Of a stretch of 64,000 nucleotides of DNA, positions 17,234-26,872 are shown piece after piece. Position 1 is the first letter of the stretch. Every line of letters starts with the position of its first letter. The translations under genes and the position numbers were made by a program. This DNA is from an uncultured Desulfovibrio sp. (GTDB lineage: Bacteria > Desulfobacterota > Desulfovibrionia > Desulfovibrionales > Desulfovibrionaceae), in the NCBI GenBank assembly GCA_900553065.1, contig USBZ01000001.1, positions 62,001-126,000 of the forward strand, written 5' to 3'. The notes below the pieces were generated by a model that was given only the letters and a program-made list of their open reading frames with translations, was not told the origin of the DNA and searched no databases.

Positions 17234-18750
17234 GGCAGTCTCCTGTCGAGGACGCGGCAGCTCACAGCTTCCGCAAGATGCCGAAGCGAGATGGACTGCG
17301 CGCCGTCAAGATCGGCGATGGTTCTCGCCACACGAAGAATACGGGTACAGGCTCTGGCGGAAAGAGAAAGCGCGTTCACGGCATTTCCCAGAAACTCATG
17401 TTCCTGACTGCCGAGACGGCAGTATTCATCGAGCATTCCGCCCGAGAGATCGGCATTGGTCCGGCAGCCGGTTCCCCGAAACCTTGCGCTCTGAATTTCT
17501 CTGGCCCGGGTTACTCTCTCCCGAACCTGCGCGGAAGTCGGCCCGGTGCGCCCGGCCCGCATTTCCTCATAGGAAACGGACGGAACCTCCACATGCAGGT
17601 CGATGCGGTCCAGAAGCGGCCCGGAAAGCTTGGCCCGATAGCGGGCAACGGCCTGTGTCGAGCAGGTACACTCATGTCTCGGATCGGTACTGTATCCGCA
17701 GGGACAGGGATTCATGGCTGCAAGGAGCATGAAGTCCGCAGGATAGGACACCGCGTAGGCGGCACGGGAAATAAATACTCTGCCCTGCTCCAGCGGCTGC
17801 CGGAGCACTTCCAGCGCCTGCCTCTGAAATTCGGGAAGTTCGTCGAGGAAAAGCACGCCGCGATGCGCGAGGCTGACCTCACCGGGACGAGGCGGCACGC
17901 CTCCGCCGATAAGCGCCACACTGGAATCGCTGTGATGAGGCGTTCGGAAGGGACGCGTCCGAACGAGTCCTCCGCCCTCCAGCATTCGGGCCACGCTATA
18001 AATCTTGGTCACTTCAAGAGCCTCTTCCATTTGAAGAGGCGGAAGAATACCCGGCATGCGCCGGGCCAGCATGGTCTTGCCGCTGCCGGGAGGACCGATG
18101 AACAAAAGATTATGCGCGCCCGCCGCGGCGATTTCCATCGCCCGCTTGGCCTTTTCCTGCCCTCTGACGTCCGCCAGATCGGGAATGACCTCGTCTGAGC
18201 CGGCCCCAGGCTGCGGCTGAACGGCGGCAAGTTCCGCCTTTCCTGCCAGAAAAGCGGCAGCTTCGGCAAGCGTGCGCGGAGCCATGACGTCAATGCCTTC
18301 AACAATGGCTGCTTCCTGCGCATTGTCTGGAGCGACAAGAACGCCTCTCGCGCCTTCATCCCGGGCCAGAAGCGCCAGAGGAAGCACGCCGGAGACAGGC
18401 TTGAGCCGACCGTCAAGAGACAGTTCCGCGGCAAAGAACCAGCTTTTCAGGCTCTCCGCGGGCAGCACTCCGGAGGCCGCAAGAAGTCCGAGCGCCAGCG
18501 GAAGATCATAGGCCGTGCCTTCCTTGCGCCGGTCGGCCGGAGCCAGATTGACGGTAATACGGCCGGGCGCAAGGCGAAAGGAGGAGTTCTGCAGAGCCTT
18601 GAGCACTCTTTCCCGGGATTCACGAACCGCGCCCTCGGCAAGTCCCACCATAATAAAGGAGGGCAGCCCCTGACGCGTGTAATCCACCTCCAGATCGACC
18701 CGGAAGGCATCTACGCCCTGAATCGCTCCGCAGGAAAGCTGAACCACCAT
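17230..18750 (-). CDS. YifB/ComM-family Mg-chelatase-like AAA+ ATPase
   Basis: AAA+ ATPase of the YifB family; ComM members promote branch migration during natural transformation, which fits the comEC gene nearby, though this function is inferred. The 506-aa protein has an N-terminal ChlI-like domain, Walker A GPPGSGKTML and Walker B GVLFLDELPEF, a zinc-ribbon-like NPCPCGYSTDPRHECTC, and a C-terminal Mg-chelatase lid. The ATG at 18750 (MVVQLSCGAIQGVDAF) is the family start; GAGG precedes it. It lies eight bases after lptD. Confidence 0.93.
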   Translation of the reverse strand: MVVQLSCGAIQGVDAFRVDLEVDYTRQGLPSFIMVGLAEGAVRESRERVLKALQNSSFRLAPGRITVNLAPADRRKEGTAYDLPLALGLLAASGVLPAESLKSWFFAAELSLDGRLKPVSGVLPLALLARDEGARGVLVAPDNAQEAAIVEGIDVMAPRTLAEAAAFLAGKAELAAVQPQPGAGSDEVIPDLADVRGQEKAKRAMEIAAAGAHNLLFIGPPGSGKTMLARRMPGILPPLQMEEALEVTKIYSVARMLEGGGLVRTRPFRTPHHSDSSVALIGGGVPPRPGEVSLAHRGVLFLDELPEFQRQALEVLRQPLEQGRVFISRAAYAVSYPADFMLLAAMNPCPCGYSTDPRHECTCSTQAVARYRAKLSGPLLDRIDLHVEVPSVSYEEMRAGRTGPTSAQVRERVTRAREIQSARFRGTGCRTNADLSGGMLDEYCRLGSQEHEFLGNAVNALSLSARACTRILRVARTIADLDGAQSISLRHLAEAVSCRVLDRRLP

Positions 18751-18758
18751 GACCGGCC

Positions 18759-21074
18759 TCAAAAATTCAATCCGGGCAGTTCCAGGATAAGCCTGTAGGA
18801 CTCGTCTTTGGCCTTGCTCCGTATGGAACCGAGGATATGGAAGCACTGATGGTAATAGCCGATGGTAAAGCGGCGTTCGTAGTTTTTGCCGGTTTCGATA
18901 TTGTCCTGCGTATAGTAATTGAACGAAATGCTGCTCGTGGGGCGGAAGGTAACGGAGTTGGTGAGAAGACGCTGTCTGTCCGTGAAGTCAATATCGTGCA
19001 CGTTGTCGCGCTTCATTTCATCAAGGTAGTTGTAATACTCGTTACGGGTACTGTAGGCCACGCTCCAGGAGCCCCACCGGGCATTGGAGAGCGTCGCACC
19101 GGTATCGCTTCGGGTCACGCCATCGCCGTACATGGAAACATACAGTCTGTTCCACAGGCTCAGCCACTCCGTCGGATGGAATTCCAGATGAGAATAGGTA
19201 TCCATGACAGGCTTGCGTTCGTACTGATCGCGGAAATCGGTACGGCTGGCTTCATCGATATCGTAGCCGGTAGCGATCTCCCAGCGCACGGGATCAAAGT
19301 AGGACTCGGTAGTCGTGTAAACGCCCTTGGCTCCGGATACGGTATCCCTTCTTGCCGTCACGATATTGGTCACGGAAAGACGTACTCTCTGCGACGGCTT
19401 GAGGCGATCATTCTCCTCAAAGATGGGGTTGTCGGACTGATCCTTGTCGGGGGTCCAGGCATAGGTCAGACGGGGCTGTATTCTGTGCCGTACGCCGGTC
19501 CAGCTGGACTTGCCCACATTTTCCGCCACCGCTTCAAGATGATTTTCGGGAAGATCCCATACCCGGGAAAACTGCGTGAAGGCCGTGGCGCTCACGTCGG
19601 GAATGAAACGGTCCTTGGTGCCGCCGCCGCGAGTCCAGCTCTTGGAATCGTCGAACGGTACATGATTGCTGTTGTAGTAGGTCTGACGCACGCCGCCGCT
19701 CACCAGAAGCGACGCTCCGGGAAGGGCCAGAGGCAGACTCAGCTCGGGATGAATTTCCGTGCGCAGGCCGCGAACACCCTTGGCGCGATATTCATAGGTG
19801 CTGGACACTTCGCCCTGAAGTTCCAGAGGCAGGCCTTCCATGAGACTGCCCTTGAACAGATAGGCGCTCACAGGCAGGCGCTGTACCGTAGTATCCTCAC
19901 TGTGAGGCAGGTTGCCGTGCCCGAAGGAGGGATCCTGCTCGTAGCGGAATCCCGCGGTCACCATGAAGCGATCCCAGTTGCGGTACAGGTATCCTTCGCT
20001 CACACGATTCTTATCCACTTCCGGCAGATCGCGGCCAAACATATCGTAGAGCGAATCACGGGTACGGTTGAATCCGGTACGCATGTCGCGGAACTGCCGA
20101 AGGAAGTTCTGATCGGAGGTGTAATCGAGGTTGTAGCGGTAACGCCATCCGGAATCGCCGAGGAATCCGTCGCCCATGCCGCGCAACCAGAAGCGCTCTT
20201 CATTGGTATTGACCTTGCCGTCGGTATCGTTGACGGGGTCGAAGATGTCGGAACGGAAGGTATGCTTGTCGTACAGGGCGTCGAAGGCCAGCCAGGTCTT
20301 TTCCTTGTCACGGGTATGCGAACGATACTCAATGCCGGGCATGAAGCCCGCCTTGCTCATGTAGGTACCGTAAAACGTCAGGTCGCGACTCTCATCGATG
20401 ACATGAAAATACGGCTGGGAGAAGAACACGCCGTTCAGGCTACTGTAGCCGAAGTCGGGCATAAGCAGACCGGACTGCCGGGTGGTCTTGGCAGGAAGCA
20501 CCATGTAAGGGGCGTCGATAAGGGGCGTATTGAGAATATTGAGCGTCGTATGCGAAAGCTTGGCATAGCCGTCGATTTCGATTTCCGCCTCATCCGCCGC
20601 CAGAGACCACGCGGGCACATCACCGTCGCAGGCCGTCACCTTGGCATCGCGGAAGCGGTAGCGATCGCCGAAAAGCTTGTCCACCCTTTCGCCGGTCACA
20701 TACATGTGAGGACCGGCAATGAAAATGGAGCCATCCTTCAGCCATCCGGTACGGGAGGTGAGGTCGAACTCGGCCTCAGCCGCGTTCAGCATGTCGCGTC
20801 CCATTCTGGCTTCCACATTGCCCTGAATGAAAATCCAGTTCGTCGTGGTATAGTAACGGGCAAAATCCGCCTTCAGATAGTCTTCACCACGCTGAAGCAG
20901 CACATTGCCCGAAGCTTCGACGATAACGCCATCATCCAGGCTCACCACATTATCGGCATTGAGCGTCCAGGGCACGTCCCCTTTGGTTGTGAGCGACTTC
21001 TGTCCGTCTCCGGCCTGAGACGGCATTGCACACAGAAACAGACATGCCAGCGCCGTTAAAACGGTGAGAATCAT
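18759..21074 (-). CDS. lptD: LPS-assembly outer-membrane protein LptD
   Basis: Beta-barrel that, with LptE, inserts lipopolysaccharide into the outer leaflet. The 771-aa precursor has a signal peptide ending MPSQA, an OstA/LptA-like beta-jellyroll domain (about residues 35-170), then a long C-terminal barrel ending LELPGLNF, a typical Bam signal with terminal Phe. Only two cysteines remain in the mature chain (VTACDGD and YYHQCFHI); they align with the interdomain disulfide pair Cys173-Cys725 of E. coli. The start at 21074 has no clear ribosome-binding site, but gives a clean signal peptide. It heads a minus-strand run lptD-yifB-lnt-prfB. Confidence 0.92.
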   Translation of the reverse strand: MILTVLTALACLFLCAMPSQAGDGQKSLTTKGDVPWTLNADNVVSLDDGVIVEASGNVLLQRGEDYLKADFARYYTTTNWIFIQGNVEARMGRDMLNAAEAEFDLTSRTGWLKDGSIFIAGPHMYVTGERVDKLFGDRYRFRDAKVTACDGDVPAWSLAADEAEIEIDGYAKLSHTTLNILNTPLIDAPYMVLPAKTTRQSGLLMPDFGYSSLNGVFFSQPYFHVIDESRDLTFYGTYMSKAGFMPGIEYRSHTRDKEKTWLAFDALYDKHTFRSDIFDPVNDTDGKVNTNEERFWLRGMGDGFLGDSGWRYRYNLDYTSDQNFLRQFRDMRTGFNRTRDSLYDMFGRDLPEVDKNRVSEGYLYRNWDRFMVTAGFRYEQDPSFGHGNLPHSEDTTVQRLPVSAYLFKGSLMEGLPLELQGEVSSTYEYRAKGVRGLRTEIHPELSLPLALPGASLLVSGGVRQTYYNSNHVPFDDSKSWTRGGGTKDRFIPDVSATAFTQFSRVWDLPENHLEAVAENVGKSSWTGVRHRIQPRLTYAWTPDKDQSDNPIFEENDRLKPSQRVRLSVTNIVTARRDTVSGAKGVYTTTESYFDPVRWEIATGYDIDEASRTDFRDQYERKPVMDTYSHLEFHPTEWLSLWNRLYVSMYGDGVTRSDTGATLSNARWGSWSVAYSTRNEYYNYLDEMKRDNVHDIDFTDRQRLLTNSVTFRPTSSISFNYYTQDNIETGKNYERRFTIGYYHQCFHILGSIRSKAKDESYRLILELPGLNF

Positions 21075-21241
21075 GCGCCACAACGATGAAAAGCAAGCAG
21101 AAGAAAAAAACACGGCATATTCCGGGTTGCAAGACGGGAAAAGAGGCGGTAGAGGCAGAAAAGAAACACAGAAAAGCATCCGCCGGACGCGACGGCCGGC
21201 CTTTCAGCCGGAAGCAGCTTTCATAGCATACAACGAGAGCG

Positions 21242-21265
21242 AAAAAAAGCCCCCGGACAGGGCTT
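21242..21265 (-). terminator. Terminator-like hairpin upstream of lptD
   Basis: Read on the minus strand, AAGCCC and GGGCTT close a seven-base loop and are followed by seven T. It lies about 170 bases before lptD and 30 bases before the divergent alr gene, in the 223-base gap. It could stop antisense transcripts from alr or act as an attenuator in the lptD leader; the stem is short. Confidence 0.4.
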
Positions 21266-21297
21266 AACGCCGAACGCCTCGTAAACGGGAGTCATTC

Positions 21298-22410
21298 ATG
21301 ACAGAGCCTTCATGCCAGGTACGCATACACTGGGACCATTTCCGCCGCAACCTCGACACCCTGATGCAGAAAGGGCATACGCTCATGCCCGTCATCAAGG
21401 CGGACGCCTACGGTCACGGCGTACAGGAGGCGGCCAAAGTTCTGGAAGAGGCCGGAACGGGCTGGGCGGCGGCCGGTACGATGAAGGAAGCGGCCATTGT
21501 CCGCAGGAGCGGTTTTTCCGGACACATCGTTGCTCTCCTCAGCAGCACTCCCACAGCTGAGGACGTGCGTCTCGCTCTGGACATGCATCTGTCGCCGCTC
21601 ATCCACAACTGGGAAGGCATGAACGCCGTCAAGGCGGCGGTACAATCTCTTCACGGACATCTCGATATCGCCGTCAAGGTTGATACCGGCATGCATCGTC
21701 TGGGCTTTACGCTGTCCGACATGGAACAGGTAGCCGAATTTCTTGCGGAAACGCCGGAACTGTCGCCCCTCGTTCAGATTTCTCATCTGGCCGTGGCCGA
21801 CGATCCCGTCAGAAGCGAATATACCGGACGGCAGTGCGAAATCTTCTACAGCGCGGCAGAGATCATGCACCGGCGCTTTCCCGAGATGCGCTGCTCTCTC
21901 GGCAATACCGCAGGACTCGTGGAAGACATCACGCACAAAGACGACATCTGCCGTCCGGGAATTGCGCTGTACGGATGCGATCCTCTTTTCGGCACACCCC
22001 ATGAGGGCGTCTGCGGCCCGCTGCTGCCCGTCATGGAAGTCACGGCGCCGCTCGTCAGCGTTCATCCTCTTCATAAGGGAGAAGGCATAAGCTACGGCCT
22101 CACCTATACGGCGGACTCGGAACGGCTGGTCGGCTGGGTGGCCATAGGCTATGCCGACGGCTACCGGCGCAATCCAGCGCCGGGCACCTGCATGTGCATA
22201 AACGGCAAACGCGTTCCCGTGATCGGCAGAGTGGCCATGCAGATGACCTGCGTGGATCTTACCGACCTTCCCAGCCGCCCTGCCCCGGGCGACACCGTTC
22301 ATATTCTGGGAGGCCCCGGTAACGCCGTCACCGCGCAGGATCTGGCCGACTGGTGGGGAACCATTCCCTATGAGGTGACCTGCCTTCTGGGAAAAAATCG
22401 TATGGCATGA
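21298..22410 (+). CDS. alr: Alanine racemase
   Basis: PLP enzyme that interconverts L- and D-alanine for peptidoglycan. It has 370 aa. The PLP lysine is Lys 34 in VIKADAYGHG, and the second catalytic base is the Tyr of GISYGLTY. The PLP-phosphate region HRLGF and the Arg of GRVAMQMTCVDLT are also typical. GGGAG precedes the ATG. It converges with pyrD and shares a terminator with it. Confidence 0.95.
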   Translation: MTEPSCQVRIHWDHFRRNLDTLMQKGHTLMPVIKADAYGHGVQEAAKVLEEAGTGWAAAGTMKEAAIVRRSGFSGHIVALLSSTPTAEDVRLALDMHLSPLIHNWEGMNAVKAAVQSLHGHLDIAVKVDTGMHRLGFTLSDMEQVAEFLAETPELSPLVQISHLAVADDPVRSEYTGRQCEIFYSAAEIMHRRFPEMRCSLGNTAGLVEDITHKDDICRPGIALYGCDPLFGTPHEGVCGPLLPVMEVTAPLVSVHPLHKGEGISYGLTYTADSERLVGWVAIGYADGYRRNPAPGTCMCINGKRVPVIGRVAMQMTCVDLTDLPSRPAPGDTVHILGGPGNAVTAQDLADWWGTIPYEVTCLLGKNRMA

Positions 22411-22448
22411 CCAAAGCGCTGATGTCCGCAGCAAAGATACAAAACACC

Positions 22449-22474
22449 AAGGGGGCCTTTCGGCCCCCTTTTCA
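22449..22474. terminator. Bidirectional terminator between alr and pyrD
   Basis: AAGGGGGCC and GGCCCCCTT close a TTTC loop, with T-rich sequence after it on the plus strand (TTTTCA) and TTGGTG on the minus strand. It sits in the 89-base gap between the convergent genes. Confidence 0.75.
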
Positions 22475-22499
22475 TATTTCAGAATCAGACTCTGAAAGC

Positions 22500-23417
22500 T
22501 TACGCCTCCAGAGAACCCCGAAACGCATTCAGATTGTCAATGCCGAGCTGCTCGCAAAGGGCGGGCAGTTCGCGAATGATGCGGAAAATCGTACCGGGAT
22601 CACTGAAGTTCGCCGTGCCCACGGCCACGGCATGAGCGCCGGCCAGAATGAACTCCAGAACATCGTGAGCCGAACGCACGCCGCCCACGCCGATGATGGG
22701 AACCTGCACCACTTTTGCTATCTGCCACACGCAGTGCAGAGCCAGAGGCTTCACGGCCGCTCCGGACAGTCCGCCGATAACGCTGCCGAGCATGGGTCTG
22801 CGGGTCATGATGTCCACCGCCAGTCCCTGCACCGTGCCGATGCAGGAAATGATGTCCGCCCCGGCCGCTTCCACGGCCTTGGCCACTTCAACGATGTCCA
22901 TAATCTGGGGCGAAAGCTTGGCAATGACGGGCTTGCCGCCTGCCGCCCGCTTGACGGCGTTGACGGCTCGCGCGGCCGTTACCGGGTTCTGACAGAAGCG
23001 CTGCCCTGCCCTGTGATCGTTCCGGCAGGAAAGGTTCACTTCCAGCGCGGCCACGCCTCTGGATTCGGAAAGCACGGAGGCAAGAGCAGCAAAATCATCC
23101 ACATTGGACGCGTTCAGGTTGGGAATGATCGGCACTTCCTGCCAGGGCAGTTCCGGCAGAATATTCTTCACGAAGTGATCCGCGCCGTCATTCTGCGTAC
23201 CTATGGCGCTCAGCATGCCGGAAGGCGTTTCCGCAATGCGGGGCATGGGAGCACCGGCGCAGGGATGCAGCGTAAGCCCGTTGGTAATGATGCCGCCGAG
23301 CTGAGAAATATCGCCGTAGGGGAGATATTCAAGGCCGCTGCCGAACGTGCCCGCCGCGCTGAGCACGGGATTCTTCAGTTCCAGACGATCGTGGACGAGA
23401 GAGACGCGAAGATCCAT
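22500..23417 (-). CDS. pyrD: Dihydroorotate dehydrogenase, class 1B catalytic subunit
   Basis: Oxidises dihydroorotate to orotate in pyrimidine synthesis, passing electrons through PyrK to NAD+. The 305-aa protein has the FMN-binding TIM barrel with TPSGMLSAIGTQNDG, the active-site Cys in EVNLSCRND (class 1 enzymes use Cys as base), and TRRPMLGSVIGGLSG. The ATG at 23417 overlaps the pyrK TGA by one base; a GTG sits one codon earlier. The adjacent pyrK gene supports class 1B. Confidence 0.94.
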   Translation of the reverse strand: MDLRVSLVHDRLELKNPVLSAAGTFGSGLEYLPYGDISQLGGIITNGLTLHPCAGAPMPRIAETPSGMLSAIGTQNDGADHFVKNILPELPWQEVPIIPNLNASNVDDFAALASVLSESRGVAALEVNLSCRNDHRAGQRFCQNPVTAARAVNAVKRAAGGKPVIAKLSPQIMDIVEVAKAVEAAGADIISCIGTVQGLAVDIMTRRPMLGSVIGGLSGAAVKPLALHCVWQIAKVVQVPIIGVGGVRSAHDVLEFILAGAHAVAVGTANFSDPGTIFRIIRELPALCEQLGIDNLNAFRGSLEA

Positions 23418-24268
23418 CACAGACTCCTTTCTTCCGGCAGCACGGCGTGAAGGTCAATGTCGGAAGCCCAGAATACCGGTCCGCTGGTGCAGGTCTGCAC
23501 GGGCAGACCGGCCCTCACGGGATCAGGCCAGTGCTTCGAGGTGATGGTCGTACAGCCGAGGCAGGCCCCCGTGCCGCAGGCCATGCGTTCCTCCAGGGAA
23601 AGCTGCGTGGGCAGATCCAGCTCAAGCGCACGCTCCCAGACCCTCTTCAAAAAAGGCATGGGACCGCAGGCCAGACAGATGCCGCCGTGTTCCTTGTACT
23701 CCAGCATCTTGTTCCGGACCACGCTGTGAAAATGTTCAAGCTCCTCGGGAGTGCGGTCGCGCATATTTTCCATTTCCAGACGAGCTGCCATGGCGTCGGT
23801 GGGATAGTTGTTGCTCGGAAGTCCATGCCCGAACAGCATGAAAAGACTGGCCGGCGCAGGATGAACGTCCGCATAGCCGGCAAAGGGGGCTATGCCCACG
23901 CCGCGGGCAAGAAGCAGCGTCGGCGTGTCGGGACGTATCTCGAAACTGGTGCCGAGCGGCCCCCATACGATGACCTTGTCGCCGCTCTTCAGACGGGAAA
24001 GACGATCGCTCCCCGTACCGACGACCCGGAAGAACAGCACAAGACTCTGTGAAGTCACCCGACAGATGGAAAGCGGCCGAGCCCATGTCGTCCCCTCGCT
24101 GTCCTGCACGGGGCGCAACATAATGAACTGGCCGGGATGCCAGCTTTTCCACGCCGGACGCTCCAGCGTGAGCGCATAGAAACGGTAGATGCCCGCCGGG
24201 CCGGATACGGGCTGACCGAAGGGGACATTATCCGTCACCGTGAGTTCTGTGCGAACAGGGGAAATCAT
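23417..24268 (-). CDS. pyrK: Dihydroorotate dehydrogenase electron-transfer subunit
   Basis: FAD and [2Fe-2S] subunit that lets PyrD use NAD+. The 283-aa protein has a ferredoxin-reductase-like FAD domain (ARPLSICRVT), an NAD domain (LLLARGVGIAPFAGY) and the C-terminal [2Fe-2S] ligands MACGTGACLGC plus the Cys of VQTCTSGPVF. The start at 24268 has GGAGG six bases upstream. First gene of the pyrKD operon. Confidence 0.94.
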   Translation of the reverse strand: MISPVRTELTVTDNVPFGQPVSGPAGIYRFYALTLERPAWKSWHPGQFIMLRPVQDSEGTTWARPLSICRVTSQSLVLFFRVVGTGSDRLSRLKSGDKVIVWGPLGTSFEIRPDTPTLLLARGVGIAPFAGYADVHPAPASLFMLFGHGLPSNNYPTDAMAARLEMENMRDRTPEELEHFHSVVRNKMLEYKEHGGICLACGPMPFLKRVWERALELDLPTQLSLEERMACGTGACLGCTTITSKHWPDPVRAGLPVQTCTSGPVFWASDIDLHAVLPEERSL

Positions 24269-24302
24269 GAAGATCCTCCGCAAGTGTTTTTCTTTATTTC
24301 TT

Positions 24303-24331
24303 TATATGTATCCGATCTCACTCCCGGTCAA
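24303..24331 (-). promoter_or_regulatory. Sigma-70 type promoter of pyrKD
   Basis: On the minus strand TTGACC (24331-24326) is followed after 17 bases by CATATA (24308-24303), about 35 bases before the pyrK start. Confidence 0.6.
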
Positions 24332-24357
24332 GCGCATTTTCCATTCAGGATGCGCAC

Positions 24358-24927
24358 TCAGCATACGCCGTGTTCAAAAAGAATCTTCACGCCGATGCCT
24401 ATGAGCACCAGTCCGCCGAGCACCGAAATCTTGCTGCCGAGGAAATTGGAGCTTCCCAGAATATGGCCGAGCTTCACGCCGGAAGCCGTAACGGCGGCGC
24501 ACACCAGACCGATGAGAAGAGCCGGACCCCAGACCGGAACGCCGATCACGGCAAAGGAAAGCCCCACGGCCATGGCATCGATGCTGGTGGCTACGGCCAG
24601 CATGAACAGCTGTACGCCGCGGGAAGGATCACCGGACGTTTTTTCTTCCTCCTCGCCGCCCCAGGCTTCGCGCAGCATGTTGACCCCAACCAATGCAAGC
24701 AGCGCAAAGGCTATCCAATGGTCCCACGTTTCTATGTAACTGCGCACGGAAACGCCCAGCGCCCAGCCTATAACCGGCATGATGAACTGAAAAAAGCCGA
24801 AGGCGGCGGACAACCGGACATAGTGTTTCCAGTTGACGGATCCGATCGACGCCGACGCCGAAACGGAAACGGCAAAGGCATCCATAGACAACGCAAGCGC
24901 AATCGCAAGCACGGTAAGAATATTCAC
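24358..24927 (-). CDS. mntP: MntP-family putative manganese efflux pump
   Basis: Inner-membrane exporter that protects against excess Mn2+. The 189-aa length equals the family norm. Two repeats each carry the signature Asp motif: ALALSMDAFAVSVS near residue 15 and VATSIDAMAVGLSF in the middle, within six predicted membrane segments. The GTG at 24927 is chosen because GGGAGG lies about six bases before it. I looked for a yybP-ykoY manganese riboswitch upstream and did not see one. Confidence 0.9.
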   Translation of the reverse strand: MNILTVLAIALALSMDAFAVSVSASASIGSVNWKHYVRLSAAFGFFQFIMPVIGWALGVSVRSYIETWDHWIAFALLALVGVNMLREAWGGEEEEKTSGDPSRGVQLFMLAVATSIDAMAVGLSFAVIGVPVWGPALLIGLVCAAVTASGVKLGHILGSSNFLGSKISVLGGLVLIGIGVKILFEHGVC

Positions 24928-25053
24928 TAATGACCTCCCGATGTGTTCTCCCGTACATATGCTCCATACGCCGCTCAGGCACAAGAGCTTGTGCTGTGCT
25001 CCGGTCTGGGGTACAGTGACCCGTAATCAAAAGAAGCAGAGGATCTTCCGACC

Positions 25054-26733
25054 ATGGCTGAACCGTACCTGACCATAACCCCGCTGGGGGGACTCGGCGA
25101 AATCGGCATGAACTGCCAGAAGTGGCAGACCGATCAGGGAGTAGTGCTGATAGACTGCGGACTGATGTTTCCCGACGATGCCCTGCTCGGCATTGATGTC
25201 GTCATTCCCAGACTGGATTCCGTTTTTGCCGAAGGTGAAACGGTTCTGGGCATTGTGCTCACCCACGGCCACGAAGATCACATCGGAGCCCTGCCCTGGC
25301 TTCTGCTTCAGTACAAGAGTCTGCGCGGCATACGCATTTACGGTTCCCCGTTCACGATGGCCCTTGTGGAGCACAAGCTCGGAGAACACGGCCTTCTGGA
25401 CAGAGTGGAACTGATATCCATGCCTGCCTACGGCTCGGTCACGCTGGGCAATCTCACCTTTCACTTCATCCCCGTGCACCACTCCATTCCCCAGTGCTAT
25501 GCGCTGGCCGTGGAAACTCCCGTGGGCAAGATTCTTCATACGGGCGACATCAAGCTTGACCCCACTCCGCTGGACGGCGATGCCTGCGATCCCGTGTCCG
25601 ACTTCTCCCGCTTCGCCGAAGAAGGAGATCATAAGGGCATACGCCTGCTGCTGGCCGACTCCACCAACGTGGAGAACCCCGGCCGCTCCCTGCCGGAAAG
25701 ACAGGTGCGCGACGATCTCGACGCCATTTTCTCCGAAGTGAAGGGAAGGATCATCATTGCGCTTTTTTCCAGCCACATCCGCCGCATCCGCACGGTTCTG
25801 GAACTGGCGGAAAAATACGGCAGATCCGTTCTGGTGAGCGGGCGCAGCCTCTCCACCAACATCGAAAAGGCCGTGGAGCTGGGACTTCTCGACCAGCCGA
25901 AGCATCTTTACAACGAGGCCGCCGGTTTTCCCGAACTCGATCCCGGACAGACCGTAGTTCTGGCCACGGGCACGCAGGGCGAAGCACTTTCCGCCCTGGC
26001 CCGCATCGCCAGAGGCGAACATCGCCAGCTTTCTCTGCATGAAGGCGATACCGTCATCATGTCCTCCCGCGTGATTCCCGGCAACGCCCGCGCCATCTCC
26101 AAGGTTCTCAACCAGATATACAAACTCGGCGCCGAAGTGTATCACAATCCGGAACGAACCGTGCACGCTACGGGCCATGCCTGCCGCGGCGAACTCAAAG
26201 ACATCATTGCATCCGTTCAGCCCGAATACTTCATTCCGGTGCACGGCGAGTACCGCCATCTGGCGCTGCATGCCGGGCTTGCCGAAGAGTGCGGCGTAGC
26301 CCACGATCATATCCGGATTCTTGAGGACGGACAGCCCATCACGCTCACGACCGACGGCATCCGCATGGAAGAGCCGGTGTTCGTGGAATCGGTCATGGTG
26401 GACGGCAAGGGCGTGGGCGACGTAGGTCGCATGGTTCTGAAGGAACGCCGCATTCTGGGCGGTGAAGGCCTGGTTGCCGTGGTTCTCGTCGTTGCCGAGG
26501 AAACGGGCGAAGTCCTGCACGGACCGGAAATGATCTCGCGGGGCTTTGTGTTCGAGCAGCAGTACAGTCATCTGCTCGAAGACGCCAAGTGTCTTGTGCT
26601 TGATCAGCTCGAATCCACCAATCCCAACGACATCGCCCGCCTGTCGGACCGTATCCGTTCCAGCCTGCGCCGCTTCTTCCGCGACGTTCTGGGCCGGGAT
26701 CCCATTGTCGTTCCCATCGTCACGCAGATCTGA
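25054..26733 (+). CDS. rnj: Ribonuclease J
   Basis: Metallo-beta-lactamase/beta-CASP RNase (559 aa) with endonuclease and 5'-3' exonuclease activity in RNA processing and decay. The zinc motif THGHEDHIG is at residues 70-78, further ligands lie in VHHSIPQCYAL and HTGDIKLDPTP, the beta-CASP motifs include ADSTNVENPG and MSSRVIPGN, and HATGHACRGEL and PVHGEYRHL follow. It is a single-gene unit with its own strong terminator. Confidence 0.94.
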   Translation: MAEPYLTITPLGGLGEIGMNCQKWQTDQGVVLIDCGLMFPDDALLGIDVVIPRLDSVFAEGETVLGIVLTHGHEDHIGALPWLLLQYKSLRGIRIYGSPFTMALVEHKLGEHGLLDRVELISMPAYGSVTLGNLTFHFIPVHHSIPQCYALAVETPVGKILHTGDIKLDPTPLDGDACDPVSDFSRFAEEGDHKGIRLLLADSTNVENPGRSLPERQVRDDLDAIFSEVKGRIIIALFSSHIRRIRTVLELAEKYGRSVLVSGRSLSTNIEKAVELGLLDQPKHLYNEAAGFPELDPGQTVVLATGTQGEALSALARIARGEHRQLSLHEGDTVIMSSRVIPGNARAISKVLNQIYKLGAEVYHNPERTVHATGHACRGELKDIIASVQPEYFIPVHGEYRHLALHAGLAEECGVAHDHIRILEDGQPITLTTDGIRMEEPVFVESVMVDGKGVGDVGRMVLKERRILGGEGLVAVVLVVAEETGEVLHGPEMISRGFVFEQQYSHLLEDAKCLVLDQLESTNPNDIARLSDRIRSSLRRFFRDVLGRDPIVVPIVTQI

Positions 26734-26754
26734 CGCGCATGCTCCATGCTTGAG

Positions 26755-26790
26755 AAAGTCCGGGAATGGCCATGTCCCGGACTTTTTTTT
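26755..26790 (+). terminator. Rho-independent terminator after rnj
   Basis: An 11-bp stem (AAAGTCCGGGA with TCCCGGACTTT) with a nine-base loop runs into eight T, 22 bases after the rnj stop. Confidence 0.92.
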
Positions 26791-26872
26791 ACCGGCATGC
26801 ACGGCACACGCGCTCAAAACTCAACATGGTTCAGGACAGCGCGGGAGTCTCCCCCCCCCCGCAAAAAACATC

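Noticed and set aside
24928..25050. yybP-ykoY manganese riboswitch upstream of mntP
   Set aside because: I looked for its conserved segments on the minus strand and could not find them.
25027..26817. Frame of about 596 codons on the minus strand opposite RNase J
   Set aside because: It is antisense to an intact RNase J gene and rich in His/Gly/Gln from codon reversal.
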